Notes under the pieces: generated by a model
What the model was told of the DNA's origin: nothing
Databases searched by the model: none
What the model saw: only the letters and a program-made list of their open reading frames with translations
Made by a program: the position numbers and the translations under genes
NCBI GenBank assembly: GCA_003024985.2
Contig: PXIH01S0014107.1
Length of the DNA stretch: 11,310 bases
Origin: Euperipatoides rowelli
Lineage: Eukaryota; Onychophora; Udeonychophora; Euonychophora; Peripatopsidae
Reading direction: 5' to 3' (one strand)
Shown: positions 1 to 7,329 of the stretch, piece after piece
Layout of the letters: every line of letters starts with the position of its first letter
How positions within the stretch are numbered: the stretch's first letter is position 1

Positions 1-109
1 CTGGTGTTTATATAATTGATTCTGTATTGAATAATATTCCAATAATTAATACCCCAATTCACCAATTGAAAAATATATTGTAAATTTATATAAACTGGTA
101 CAAATGGTA

Positions 110-205
110 GTCCCGAAGCATGCTCTCGGGACGCCGGGATTGAAGACTCAAAACCGGTAACAATACTGGTTTTCCAGTACACCTGAGAGCCCTAATCATA
201 GGGTT
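110..205 (-). repeat. Structured, possibly tRNA-derived SINE-like segment
   Basis: This GC-richer island holds several hairpins. A near-perfect palindrome lies at 110-132 (GTCCCGA, AGCATGCT, CTCGGGAC). AAAACCGGT at 150-158 can pair with ACTGGTTTT at 165-173, while ACTGG at 165-169 can instead pair with CCAGT at 174-178, so the two hairpins are mutually exclusive. On the minus strand GGTTTTGAGTC (155 to 145) resembles a tRNA B box with one extra T, and GGCTCTCAGGTG (191 to 180) loosely resembles an A box about 36 bases upstream. That arrangement is known from tRNA-derived SINEs, but the matches are weak and no poly(A) tail or target duplication was found. It could equally be an end of an unrelated repeat. 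Confidence 0.25.
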
Positions 206-266
206 GGGGCATAGTTGTTTATTATGTAGTAGAAGTTATGGTTCAGGATTAGGGAGAATGTTAGGA
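181..266 (-). repeat. Dispersed repeat, copy 1 (shared with 6723-6802)
   Basis: The reverse complement of this stretch aligns by eye with the plus strand at 6723-6802. Shared blocks in the same order are TCCTAAC followed by a C-rich run, then ACTA, then AATAA/ACAA, then GCCCCAAC, then a GAT-containing tail ending in AGG. Small gaps are needed and identity is roughly 70 percent. Two diverged, oppositely oriented copies in 11 kb imply a repeat family of the host genome. It adjoins the tRNA-like segment at 110-205 and may be part of the same element. The family is not recognised. Confidence 0.45.
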
Positions 267-344
267 TTGTAAATAAAAATATAAGGCAGCTGAGCATGTG
301 ACATGGTCATATGCCATTGACGGGTTTTGGGCATGCTTGTTTTT

Positions 345-1085
345 CTTGTTTCACTTTAAAGGTAGTTAATTTTGTTTGGGAAATTAATAATTAAAATAAC
401 TTAATTGATAAAAAAAAATAAGTGAATGTATTACAACACGATAAGAAATTTGTTATACAATTTCCTATATCCTGATGTTATAACCAATAAAAGCTCAAAA
501 TTAAAAATTAACATAAAATCATATTTTTTTCTTCTTTGAATTCAATAGCTTTAATTTTTTAACATCTAAATTTAAACTGAATTCCAGACTATGTTCTTAA
601 ATGCTAACAGTATCAGACCAATACAACAAAAATTTTAAACCAGACAACAATGCCAAACATTTGCAGGGAACAAAAGCAAAAGAATGTATGAAAAAAAAAA
701 TTAAACCAAAGAATGGGGAAATAGCTTGCTCTTTGACTATAAATAGATAAATAATTCATACTATTTTAGCAATGACACCAACATAAGAAATTACACTAGT
801 TAATAAATAAAAGCAAATAAAACAATGGTAACAGACAAGCAAACAAAATATAAAATGATACAACTTTGTTCTTCAATTATTCAGAGATTCTGAGCAACAA
901 AAAAAAATAAGAATTTTCAATTAGCAAACAAATTGTTCATCATAAATAATATGATGTATTAATGTTCTCACCAATCTTACTAGATTGAGATGCTTTTAGT
1001 TTACCTATAAAATTTGTGAACACTTTCAAACTTATGACAGAACAATAAAGTGTGAATCTGACAAGACCTGTGATGAAAAGAAAAT
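345..1085. other. AT-rich stretch, no feature recognised
   Basis: This is A-rich DNA with short A and T runs and scattered stop codons in all frames. No transposon terminus, exon-like block or RNA gene was seen. Just after it, 1089-1110 is a GC-rich imperfect palindrome (GGGCTCCC, TAAAA, GGGGCCC) that may be debris of an older element into which the hAT copy at 1117 inserted. Confidence 0.5.
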
Positions 1086-1116
1086 TGTGGGCTCCCTAAA
1101 AGGGGCCCCGAGAGGT

Positions 1117-1434
1117 CAGTGGTGGATCTAGACATTTTTTTTGGAGGGGGGGTAGGGAGGCAAATTTGGATTCTGACGCCCCCAATTTCTGTGTTTTTTC
1201 AAACATAATCAAGCTTGTTTTTTTTGTTTTTTTAATTGTATGGACGTTTTGTACATAAAATGTAAATAATTTAAGCATTTTTTTTTTTTTTTTGGTTGTA
1301 TTACATTTTGATAGCCCTTATATAGGCTACAGTATAATTTTTTTTTACTTCAAGGCCCATTTGCTGCCCCCATGATGTGGTACCCGGAGAATTTGCCCCC
1401 TCTTGCCCCCCCCCCCAACCTAGATCCGGCACTG
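1117..1434. mobile_element. hAT-type non-autonomous element (MITE), 318 bp
   Basis: The terminal inverted repeats are clear. The left end reads CAGTGGTGGATCTAG and the right end, reverse-complemented, reads CAGTGCCGGATCTAG. Both continue into a G-rich run and then GGCAAATT, giving imperfect inverted repeats of about 45-50 bp. The flanking octamers CGAGAGGT (1109-1116) and CAAGAGGG (1435-1442) agree at six of eight positions, as expected for an old 8-bp hAT target duplication. CAGTG termini and 8-bp duplications are hallmarks of hAT elements. There is no transposase; the interior is T-rich, with a 16-base T run near 1278-1293. The element must have been mobilised by a related autonomous copy elsewhere. 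Confidence 0.75.
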
Positions 1435-1442
1435 CAAGAGGG

Positions 1443-1714
1443 CAGTCTGTATTAAACCAGCCCATTTGTTTAAATAGAGGTTAATTTCCAAACTCAACTT
1501 TTTTATCAATGTTTTTGTAATTTGTAAGTTGTTTTTGTTTATGCAATTAACATTTTGTACCCATATAATATTTTGAATATGAAAGGTTTTATTTTTTATG
1601 CATTATGTTAATTTAACTATTAGTAGGTCTATACATAAAACTTTAAAATACTAGAAGGGTTGGGCTTTTGTTCAATAAAGGTTTAGGACCAATTACAACA
1701 ATGCATTGTATACA
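1443..1714. other. AT-rich spacer, no feature recognised
   Basis: T-rich DNA between the hAT element and the pogo-like end. No open frame, repeat or terminus is apparent. Confidence 0.5.
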
Positions 1715-1832
1715 CAGTAAAACTTGCTTAAAATAGAACTTGAATAAAAAGGAATCTTGTTTAAAATGGAAAATTTATTTGTCCCTAAAATACAGAAAAC
1801 ATGCATAAAATGGAATTTTTTTTTATCCTAAC
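1715..1832 (+). mobile_element. Degraded pogo/Tigger-like transposon left end
   Basis: The block starts with CAGTAAAACTTGCTTAAAAT and continues with repeated modules of the form TAAAATGGAA (near 1720, 1735, 1753 and 1805). Serial near-repeats beginning CAGTA and describing 'TTAAAACGGAA' motifs are typical of the ends of pogo/Tigger-type Tc1-Mariner elements; here many CG dinucleotides appear to have decayed to TG or CA. No matching right end (ending in TTTTACTG) was found downstream, so only one end survives or the interior has diverged. The family assignment comes from motif resemblance only. Confidence 0.45.
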
Positions 1833-1903
1833 CATTTCTGTTTTATTAAGATTGTGTGTATCTTTGTATATAATACATTACTTTGTTCATTCAAGTTTAT
1901 TTG

Positions 1904-1987
1904 TTGTTTACGATTTGGCAAGGCTTTACTATTTTCAATAGTAAATACCTTGCTCATATAATTTATTAACTATTAGATCGTAAACAA
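1904..1987. repeat. Foldback of two nested stems
   Basis: TTGTTTACGAT at 1904-1914 is the exact reverse complement of ATCGTAAACAA at 1977-1987. Inside it, GCAAGG plus CTTTACTATT (1918-1933) pairs with AATAGTAAATACCTTGC (1937-1953), leaving a 3-base TTC loop and a one-base bulge. This could be the core of a small foldback transposon or of a structured RNA. There are no flanking duplications to decide between these. Confidence 0.55.
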
Positions 1988-2117
1988 TACATGAAACAAA
2001 CATTTTTTGTGCACGTGCGATTTAATGCTAATTTTATTCATAGAACTTACGTTACTTTAATTTACATACACATGTTTTCTAATAAAAATAATGTTGCTTT
2101 TTGTCTTACTTGTATAG

Positions 2118-2300
2118 AAACGGCAAACGTCTTTCCTGCCTGGGCATTTTAAGGCAGTTAGTTCCTTACCTCATCTTGAAGCTGGATCGATGTATGCTGA
2201 TCCATCGAGTACATTCTGCCCCTGAGCTGCGGTGACATAGCCTTTTTTTCGCAGTCGGGACTTTTGTATTTCAATAAACATAAACTTTCATTCCAAAAGA
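2118..2300 (+). CDS. Candidate 3'-terminal exon (partial gene), product unknown
   Basis: A pyrimidine-rich tract ending in TTGTATAG (to 2117) looks like a splice acceptor. The following block has clearly higher GC than its surroundings. If phase 0 is used, 2118-2222 encodes 35 residues with no stop, starting KRQTSFLPGHFKAV and ending DPSSTFCP, with TGA at 2223-2225. An AATAAA polyadenylation signal follows at 2273-2278. That order (acceptor, short coding tail, stop, AATAAA) is that of a last exon. The caveats are serious: a second plus frame (beginning NGKRLSC) is also open, and the minus strand has a good donor-like GAG/GTAAGG (2072-type reading at 2172 to 2164) with open frames. No protein family was recognised. 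It may be a real exon, a noncoding RNA exon or a pseudo-exon. Confidence 0.3.
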
Positions 2301-2500
2301 AAAATATCAAATTGAACTATGGGGGTTCAGAGACATTCTTATGAGGTTGTAAAACTTCAAATCTTAGTAAGTTAATTATTTGATCTTGAAAAGCGTCAAA
2401 ATGGAAAGGCCTTTCTTTAATAAGTAGCAGCTGGAAGCTATTTTATAAAAGACACCAGCACAACAATGTTTTTAAATTAATAAAATTTTAATTATATTAC
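2301..2500. other. AT-rich spacer, no feature recognised
   Basis: No open frame, repeat or transposon end is recognisable between the candidate terminal exon and the AG-repeat foldback. Confidence 0.5.
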
Positions 2501-2543
2501 ATTGAATGAAATAGAGAGAGAGAGAGACTGTGAAACATTCAAT
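2501..2543. repeat. (AG)n microsatellite inside a small inverted repeat
   Basis: A run of seven and a half AG units lies at 2513-2527. It is bracketed by ATTGAATG (2501-2508) and its exact reverse complement CATTCAAT (2536-2543). Confidence 0.7.
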
Positions 2544-2668
2544 ACGCTTTGTCATCTAGGAGACCAAAAGGAACATGCTATGAAGCATAGGTTACATGTT
2601 ACACTCAATTGGCAAATTTAAGCGTTTTTGATATAATAATGTATTTATTATGGTATTTTTTATTTTAA

Positions 2669-3043
2669 TATATAATTTCTCACACTGTAAAGAAATATCT
2701 TCGGTTTTGTTTTATAATAATTGTAAAAGAGTTTGATTCCCTTTCATGGAGTAGAATCCTTAACACCGTATGCCTTGGCAGCACCAGGCTAGTTTCACTA
2801 TTGATTGATAGTGTCCTGCACTTGTGTAACAATCCCTTATTAGAAAGGGTTTTTTTCCACAAACCGTACAAGACCCAAAAAGTCATAGATACAGTAATTC
2901 CTCATTATATTTATTTGATCAATACTAATAATTTTGTTAGAAACAATTTCTATAGACTTAATCCAGTAAAACGTTCAACCTTAGAGCATGGTAAATTTTG
3001 TAGAATTCATATAATTCAATCTAGAAATTTTTTTTTTTTTTAA
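2669..3043 (+). other. Longest stop-free stretch of the window, unrecognised
   Basis: The plus frame that closes at the TAA near 3041 is open back to the TAA at 2666-2668, about 124 codons, with no ATG near its start. The middle reads like FDSLSWSRILNTV then LLIDSVLHLCNNPLLERVFF; the end dissolves into codons of a T run. The minus strand is simultaneously open from 2886 to 2683, with an ATG at its start, and contains SLVLPRHTVLRILLHERE. This faintly resembles the helix-turn-helix before the catalytic core of integrase-like DDE transposases found in animals. Both frames open at once suggests unusual base composition or a decayed coding fragment of one strand. No family can be assigned with confidence, and no splice pair was convincing. 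Confidence 0.2.
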
Positions 3044-3656
3044 AATACATATTATTTGTTTCTGTATAGCAATGGTAGTGATTTTTGTCTTTGGAGGTCA
3101 ATGAAAGCCATGACCTTTTAACAATGCATGTAGTTAAGATCTGGAGATTATTAAAGCTAATCCATTTGGCAGTGTTTTGTTTTGGTTTTATTTGGTAACT
3201 TATTGACTTGTAAAACAGACCAAGAAGCAAAAAAAAAAAAAATACTTTGTTTTACAAAAGGTAAATATAACAAATCCTTCAGATAATATGTTCACTCAAA
3301 CATTAAATATATGTTCAAACTAGCAGAGTGGAAACTTTCCAAGAAAAGTCAACAAAGGTTTTTAAAAGATATTCTAATTTTATTTATAATACTAAATACA
3401 GTTAATTATTAATTTTTAAATGTTTTTAAAGCATACAGTTTTTTTTAAAAAAAAACTAGATATTCAAACATAAGAAAAAAAAATATAATTTTATAATTTT
3501 GAGGAGGTACCATTACCATATATGACAATAATTTAATTGTCTAAGGAAAGGAGAGAAAAATATTTGTTTTAGAGATGGCTCACATTTCCTTGTTCATGCA
3601 AGAGTGGCCCACTCCAGAGATTCTATAAGTTTCAGAGTTTTAAAATAGCCTAAAGT
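3021..3656. other. AT-rich spacer with homopolymer runs
   Basis: A T run near 3028-3041 and an A run near 3229-3242 frame about 200 bases in opposite orientation. A perfect AGTTTTTTTT/AAAAAAAA-type palindrome sits at 3437-3457. No gene or transposon terminus was recognised here. Confidence 0.5.
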
Positions 3657-3947
3657 GAGACCTGTCGCTAAGAGGCTTGACAGTCCCAAGGGCAGTTACA
3701 GCAGCCGGGCGGGCCCCTCTGAACATAAAACGTTTGTTTAACAAACAAAAATTGACATACTTAAATCAGCTTATTATGTTATCTATCCATTTTATAAACA
3801 AAATTATTGCACATGTAGCCTACAGTACCAAGTTAGGAAATAAAATCATTATCTAATAAAAAAATATATACACCCGAGGCCCGGGACTCAAAAGTTTATG
3901 GGGCCCTGGCCATTTACCCACTTTGCCACTTCCTCTCGTCAGCCCTG
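3657..3947. mobile_element. Possible decayed hAT-like element (GC-rich ends)
   Basis: Two GC-rich patches face each other across an AT-rich core. The left one (about 3657-3722) contains CTGTCGCTAAGAGG and GGGCGGGCCCC. The right one (about 3873-3947), reverse-complemented, starts CAGGGCTGACGAGAGG and also carries GGGCCCC. The parallel order CTG(A/T)CG, AGAGG, then GGGCCCC suggests inverted ends of a hAT-like element. Alignment needs gaps and the flanking octamers do not match, so this could be coincidence or two separate fragments. Confidence 0.3.
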
Positions 3948-4317
3948 CTATTTTTCAACTTTGTTAACTTAGTTTAATTTTGTCAAAAAAAAATGTACAA
4001 TATGTTTAATTCATCAAATTTTCTTATTTCAGATAAAAAGGTGTGAAAATCTAAGTTTTATACAAATGTTTATAAATAAAAAGGGAAGGCCAGTGACATC
4101 ATGTTATAAAGAAATCAAAGCAACCACCAGGTGTTTTCTTTGGTTTCTATTTAAGATGACATCACTGGCTTTTTTTTATTTCCTGGTATTATAAACAATG
4201 TATAAAATTTAGTTTTAACATTTTTTGAAATTAAATAAGAAAATTTTGATGAATTAAACATACATTTTGTTATCAAAAAAAAAAAAAAGAACTGAATTAA
4301 CAAAGATAAAAATGGCA
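3946..4317. repeat. Long near-loopless inverted repeat (~370 bp palindrome)
   Basis: The left half is the reverse complement of the right half over most of its length, centred on CACC-A-GGTG at 4125-4133, so there is essentially no loop. Matching blocks run outward: GCCAGTGA(C/T)(A/G)TCAT, TTTTATACA, ATGTTTAATTCATCAAA with TTTTCTTATTT, CTTTGTTAA, and finally TGC(T/C)ATTTTT at the two outer ends. Identity is about 75-80 percent by eye with small gaps. It encodes nothing obvious. It may be a foldback MITE or a tandem-inverted duplication; no target duplication was identified. If transcribed it would form a long double-stranded RNA hairpin. Confidence 0.8.
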
Positions 4318-4613
4318 TTGATAATACACTTTAAAAGATACCTATTTTGTCCAGCTTTGCTACCCCTCAAGTCAAAACTTGTCAACGCTATCTGCATCTG
4401 ACATACCATAGAAATTATAAAAAAATTTACCAGCATGTAAAAATAACTTTTGATAGAATGGTTTTAGTGTAATGAATCGATCTATTAAATCAATCTATTT
4501 GTGCAGCACTGACCAAAATAGTTCAAAAGTTAATCCCTTCCGTTGAACAAAGTCTGGAGAAAATCATTTTTCCTGTTACAAATTACCGGAAAGACCAACG
4601 CTAAGTAACTGCC
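4318..4613. other. Spacer, no feature recognised
   Basis: No open frame or terminal repeat was recognised between the long palindrome and the Harbinger-derived element. Confidence 0.5.
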
Positions 4614-4742
4614 TTAAGGCTAGCACACACTAGGAGAATTTTTCTTTGAAGCATCAAAGAATTGTACTTCGAAGGTAAATACTCTCGTGTGTGTCAAAAT
4701 ACACTAGAGAAAAACAGACTTCGAAGAGAACTCTTTCATCAC

Positions 4743-4776
4743 TTTCAAAAGTAGACCTCTGGTCTACTTTTTGAAA
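4743..4776. repeat. Stable hairpin in the Harbinger left subterminal region
   Basis: TTTCAAAAGTAGACC (4743-4757) pairs with GGTCTACTTTTTGAAA (4761-4776) across a TCT loop with a single bulged base. Confidence 0.75.
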
Positions 4777-4867
4777 CTTTTCTCCTCGGAGTCAAAGTTC
4801 GCAGCCAATCACTGGACGATGAGAAGTTGAGAACACATGACTTGACTTTACTAACTAAAAAATAAAA

Positions 4868-5143
4868 ATGCCAGCCACTCGCTTNGCCAACAAAAACTGG
4901 AACGACGATGAAATATCACTATTAATTCAAGAAGTAGAAAAATATNCGTGTCTGTACAACTAGCACTTAATTGAATATAACCACAAGCCACTATTTATTT
5001 ATTTTATTAAAAAAACGACGATTCTGCAAGCCATTGGTATCGTATGTGATACAACAGATAAATGGCTTTGATATTTAAAACTGAATCGCCACTGCTTGGA
5101 AATTAAAAAAATCTATTTATTTGCATGCTTATATATTTTAATA
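4868..5143 (+). pseudogene. Broken MADF/Myb-like DNA-binding protein of a Harbinger element
   Basis: Autonomous Harbinger transposons usually carry a nuclease plus a second Myb/SANT/MADF-like protein that binds the element ends and helps import the nuclease into the nucleus. From the ATG at 4868 the frame shows Trp at codon 11, then WNDDEISLLIQEVEKY and, after one ambiguous codon (NCG, compatible with Pro), CLYN. This matches the start of a MADF domain, where a (K/R)YPxLY motif is conserved. In-frame stops follow at 4961-4963 (TAG) and 5069-5071 (TGA). Between and beyond them, recognisable pieces continue in the same frame (ILQAIGIVCDTTDKWL, then LKLNRHCLEIKK), matching the remaining helices. 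The reading frame itself is kept, so decay is mainly by substitutions. Two of the three ambiguous bases in the window (4885, 4946) fall in this ORF. Confidence 0.6.
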
Positions 5144-5355
5144 TAATAATATACAAATCAAATAATATGGTAGTCATTGAATGTCACTCTCCATTTTGAC
5201 AACAGGAGTACGCACACTTAAGAGAAAAACTTTCGAATAAAAAAAAATTCTCCTAGTGTGTGTCAGATTACTCTTGCGAAAACTTTTACATCATTAAAAA
5301 ACTGCCTAGTATGAAAACTACAAAGTTTTTCTCTCCCAGTGTGTGCCTGGTTTTA

Positions 5356-6260
5356 TGCTGTAAAAACAGCAGTCATAAACTATCCTGTTAGCAGCTGATC
5401 ATGAAAAAAATACTAAGTCGTGGGAAGAGGCGGGTAATTTTTTTTTTTTACTTTCCTATAGTTAAATCTGCAAATAGTTGATTTTTTCTTTACATTTAGT
5501 CTTAATGAAATGTTTTCTGCATAAGGTAAAAAAATAGAGGATAAGATGGCATTTGCATAATATGCTGTCACTTTATGGTAAAAATCTAATGTAAAGCGAT
5601 AAGTTTCTAAATGCGAGAGATTGAAAATTTCATTCTGCCAGCTATACAATCACTATCCAATCGCACTTTGATAATGCAAATATGTATGCATCACATGGAA
5701 AGATTTAACTTGTAAGTGTGTACAGTATTATTCCTGTAATATTGTAATTTCTTTTAAACCCAACATTTTTCACTTTTGGATTATCTGACGTTGGTCTTTT
5801 AACATGTAGACTGAACAATACAAGTTAGGGACAATTTCATTTAAAATTTATTATATGTCTACGAATAAATATATGTTTTCTGATTCCATGGCTTATTTTT
5901 CAATCTTATTGTTACATCAATTTGCTACAAATATGCTCGTATCTAACACTAATAACAAATTTCTTGTTTACGAGATAATCCTAGGTGGCAGCATCTATCA
6001 GATCTTCAACTACAAGTTAACTCATATTTTTTTGCATAAAAAGAAAATTTTAAGTAGGACTAAAGCCGAAAGACACCACATCAGTCAAACCCCAAAATTG
6101 TTTGATAACTCACTGTAAGATATTTCCTCTTTCTCCAAGCTCTAAAAATGCATGGACTATCCAGCCCAGGACTAGACAACATTTTTTTCCTCCTGCATTA
6201 AATTCAAAACTCAAAAAGCTAAGAGAGTTCAGCTGATTTTGTAACAAGGTGTCATTAAGT
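5356..6260. other. AT-rich spacer with an 87-codon open frame, probably chance
   Basis: The plus strand is open from the ATG at 5855 to 6118 (87 residues, starting MSTNKYMFSDSMAYF). It has no recognisable domain, no Kozak-like context that stands out, and the low-complexity I/L/N/K/F composition expected of AT-rich noncoding DNA. Around 6167 the sequence CAGGACTAGACAACATTTTT vaguely recalls a hAT terminus. Otherwise nothing was recognised in this 900-base stretch. Confidence 0.4.
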
Positions 6261-6330
6261 CAGTGTTTCTTAAACTATGGGTCGTTATCCAAATTTGGAT
6301 CGCCAAGCAATTGTGGCGGGTCATGATTAC
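6261..6330 (+). mobile_element. hAT transposon left end, truncated
   Basis: CAGTGTTTCTTAAACTATGG followed by GTCG matches the common animal hAT terminus of the form CAGTG(T/G)TTCTCAAACTGTGGGTCG. It is followed by the palindrome ATCCAAATTTGGAT (6287-6300), ATCGCCAAGCAATT and GGCGGGTCATG, as in subterminal regions of such elements. The eight bases before it (CATTAAGT, 6253-6260) would be the left target copy, but no matching right end ending in AAACACTG plus CATTAAGT was found before the window's next landmarks. It is therefore a fragment or a strongly decayed copy. Confidence 0.6.
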
Positions 6331-6722
6331 ACAAGGAGTGGGTACATGTGTTGAGATTGCTTTTACATGGTTAAATTTAATATAAATTAAAAAATTATCA
6401 AAGCATGGATATAAAAGAAATGTTTTTTTTAAGCCTGCATTTTCCATAAACTAGGTAGACCTACAATGTGCTGCAACTCAAAATATTTAATAGAATGAAA
6501 TTTGTATTCTATTATTGAATATCAAGTAAGGAATGTCTAAATGAATAATGAAACAAATGTTATGATAGACAATATTTTGTGAGTATTATCATCATGTTTG
6601 TTCGTTATTTTGACAATTTGTAAAGAACCAGTTCATGATAATGTAACATACAATATTGCCATGAGAAAATACACTAGTGTCTACCGAGAAAGGTCAAGAA
6701 CTCCCTCATTCATAAGGCTCAG
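6331..6722. other. AT-rich spacer, no feature recognised
   Basis: This may include the decayed interior of the hAT fragment that starts at 6261. No coding or terminal-repeat signal was recognised. Confidence 0.45.
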
Positions 6723-6802
6723 TCCTAACCTTCCCCCAGCGCTAACCCTAAGTCCCACTAGGCGGTTAATAACAAAGCCCCAACTCTTACGATAGCTAAG
6801 AG
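6723..6802 (+). repeat. Dispersed repeat, copy 2 (shared with 181-266)
   Basis: This GC-richer patch contains TCCTAACCTTCCCCC, CTAACCCTAAG and GCCCCAAC and aligns by eye with the reverse complement of 181-266. Short open frames cross it on both strands; these look like by-products of the low stop density of GC-richer DNA. CTAACCCTAA here resembles telomeric repeats but is only about one and a half units long. The family is unknown. Confidence 0.45.
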
Positions 6803-6997
6803 GAGCAAAAACACTTTTTGATTGTTTCCGATAATTTTTATGCAACTTCCGTCTGCTCAGCCATAAGCCAATCAATCGTTATTGTTCAGAATAATGGAGC
6901 TCCTGAGTTTTTTTAAACAGATGCAAGTCAAAATACAGCTTTTGTAGTATCAAAAATAGAAAATCATATTGTTATAAGCCATTGCATTAGAAGCCCT

Positions 6998-7329
6998 TAA
7001 GGCCGACGACACACAGAAAGATACGATAACTTGCATTGCCTCGCGATGACTTTAAAGAACATAGGTTGCAATGAGCTGCGCTACATTCAAAAGTACAGTG
7101 ATTTTACATTGACCTACGGTGTTTTTCGGAGGAAATAAATATAGAGCTTGCTTTAAAAATTATTGCGTCAACTCGCAGTGAAACCAAACCCACTTTTTTA
7201 TACAACATTGCCCAAGTATAAAAATTACCACAAGGTAATGTTTGCTGTTTGTGACACCTATTTTATTTTTCAACGAATTTCATCGTGAGTCAATGTGAGG
7301 TATCGTATAGCTCTGTGTCGCCGGCCTAA
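6998..7329. mobile_element. PIF/Harbinger-type MITE, 326 bp, with TAA duplications
   Basis: The element runs from 7001 to 7326 and is flanked by TAA at 6998-7000 and 7327-7329. Its left end reads GGCCGACGACACACAGAAAG, then ATACGATA. The right end, reverse-complemented, reads GGCCGGCGACACAGAGCT, then ATACGATA. The similarity extends about 50 bp, through CATTG and C(G/A)CGATGA. TWA duplications and GGCC-type ends fit Harbinger-derived MITEs. No coding capacity remains. The ends differ from those of the element at 4617-5352, so this is a separate family. Confidence 0.75.

Larger units (their letters stand above)
4614..5355 (+). mobile_element. PIF/Harbinger-derived element, internally deleted, with TTA duplications
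   Basis: The element proper spans 4617-5352 (736 bp) and is flanked by TTA at 4614-4616 and 5353-5355, matching the 3-bp TWA duplication of PIF/Harbinger transposons. The left end reads AGGCTAGCACACACTAGGAG, followed by a T run and CTTTGAAG. The right end, reverse-complemented, reads AACCAGGCACACACTGGGAG, followed by AGAAAAACTTTG. Further copies of this terminal module occur inside both ends. A CCAAT box sits at 4805-4809, 59 bases upstream of the ATG of a broken ORF (separate entry). There is no DDE nuclease ORF, so the element is a deletion derivative that needed a helper. Confidence 0.75.

Noticed and set aside
3021-3242. T run and A run in inverse orientation, considered as retroposon tail signals
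   Set aside because: Sequences beyond the runs do not pair or duplicate, and homopolymers are common throughout the window.
4254-4436. 60-residue minus-strand frame
   Set aside because: It starts inside the right arm of the long palindrome and reads through its A/T runs; nothing supports coding.
5855-6118. 87-residue ATG-initiated open frame on the plus strand
   Set aside because: Composition is that of translated AT-rich DNA, no domain is recognisable and no neighbouring exon or regulatory signal supports it.
6160-6205. Second hAT-like terminus, CAGGACTAGACAACATTTTT
   Set aside because: Only about a dozen positions resemble hAT ends, and no inverted partner or 8-bp duplication was found.
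6229-6447. 72-residue minus-strand frame
   Set aside because: It runs across the hAT terminus at 6261 in antisense and has no recognisable domain; a by-product of the repeat.
6740-6755. Telomere-like CTAACCCTAAG
   Set aside because: About one and a half telomere units only, inside a dispersed repeat; not an interstitial telomeric array.
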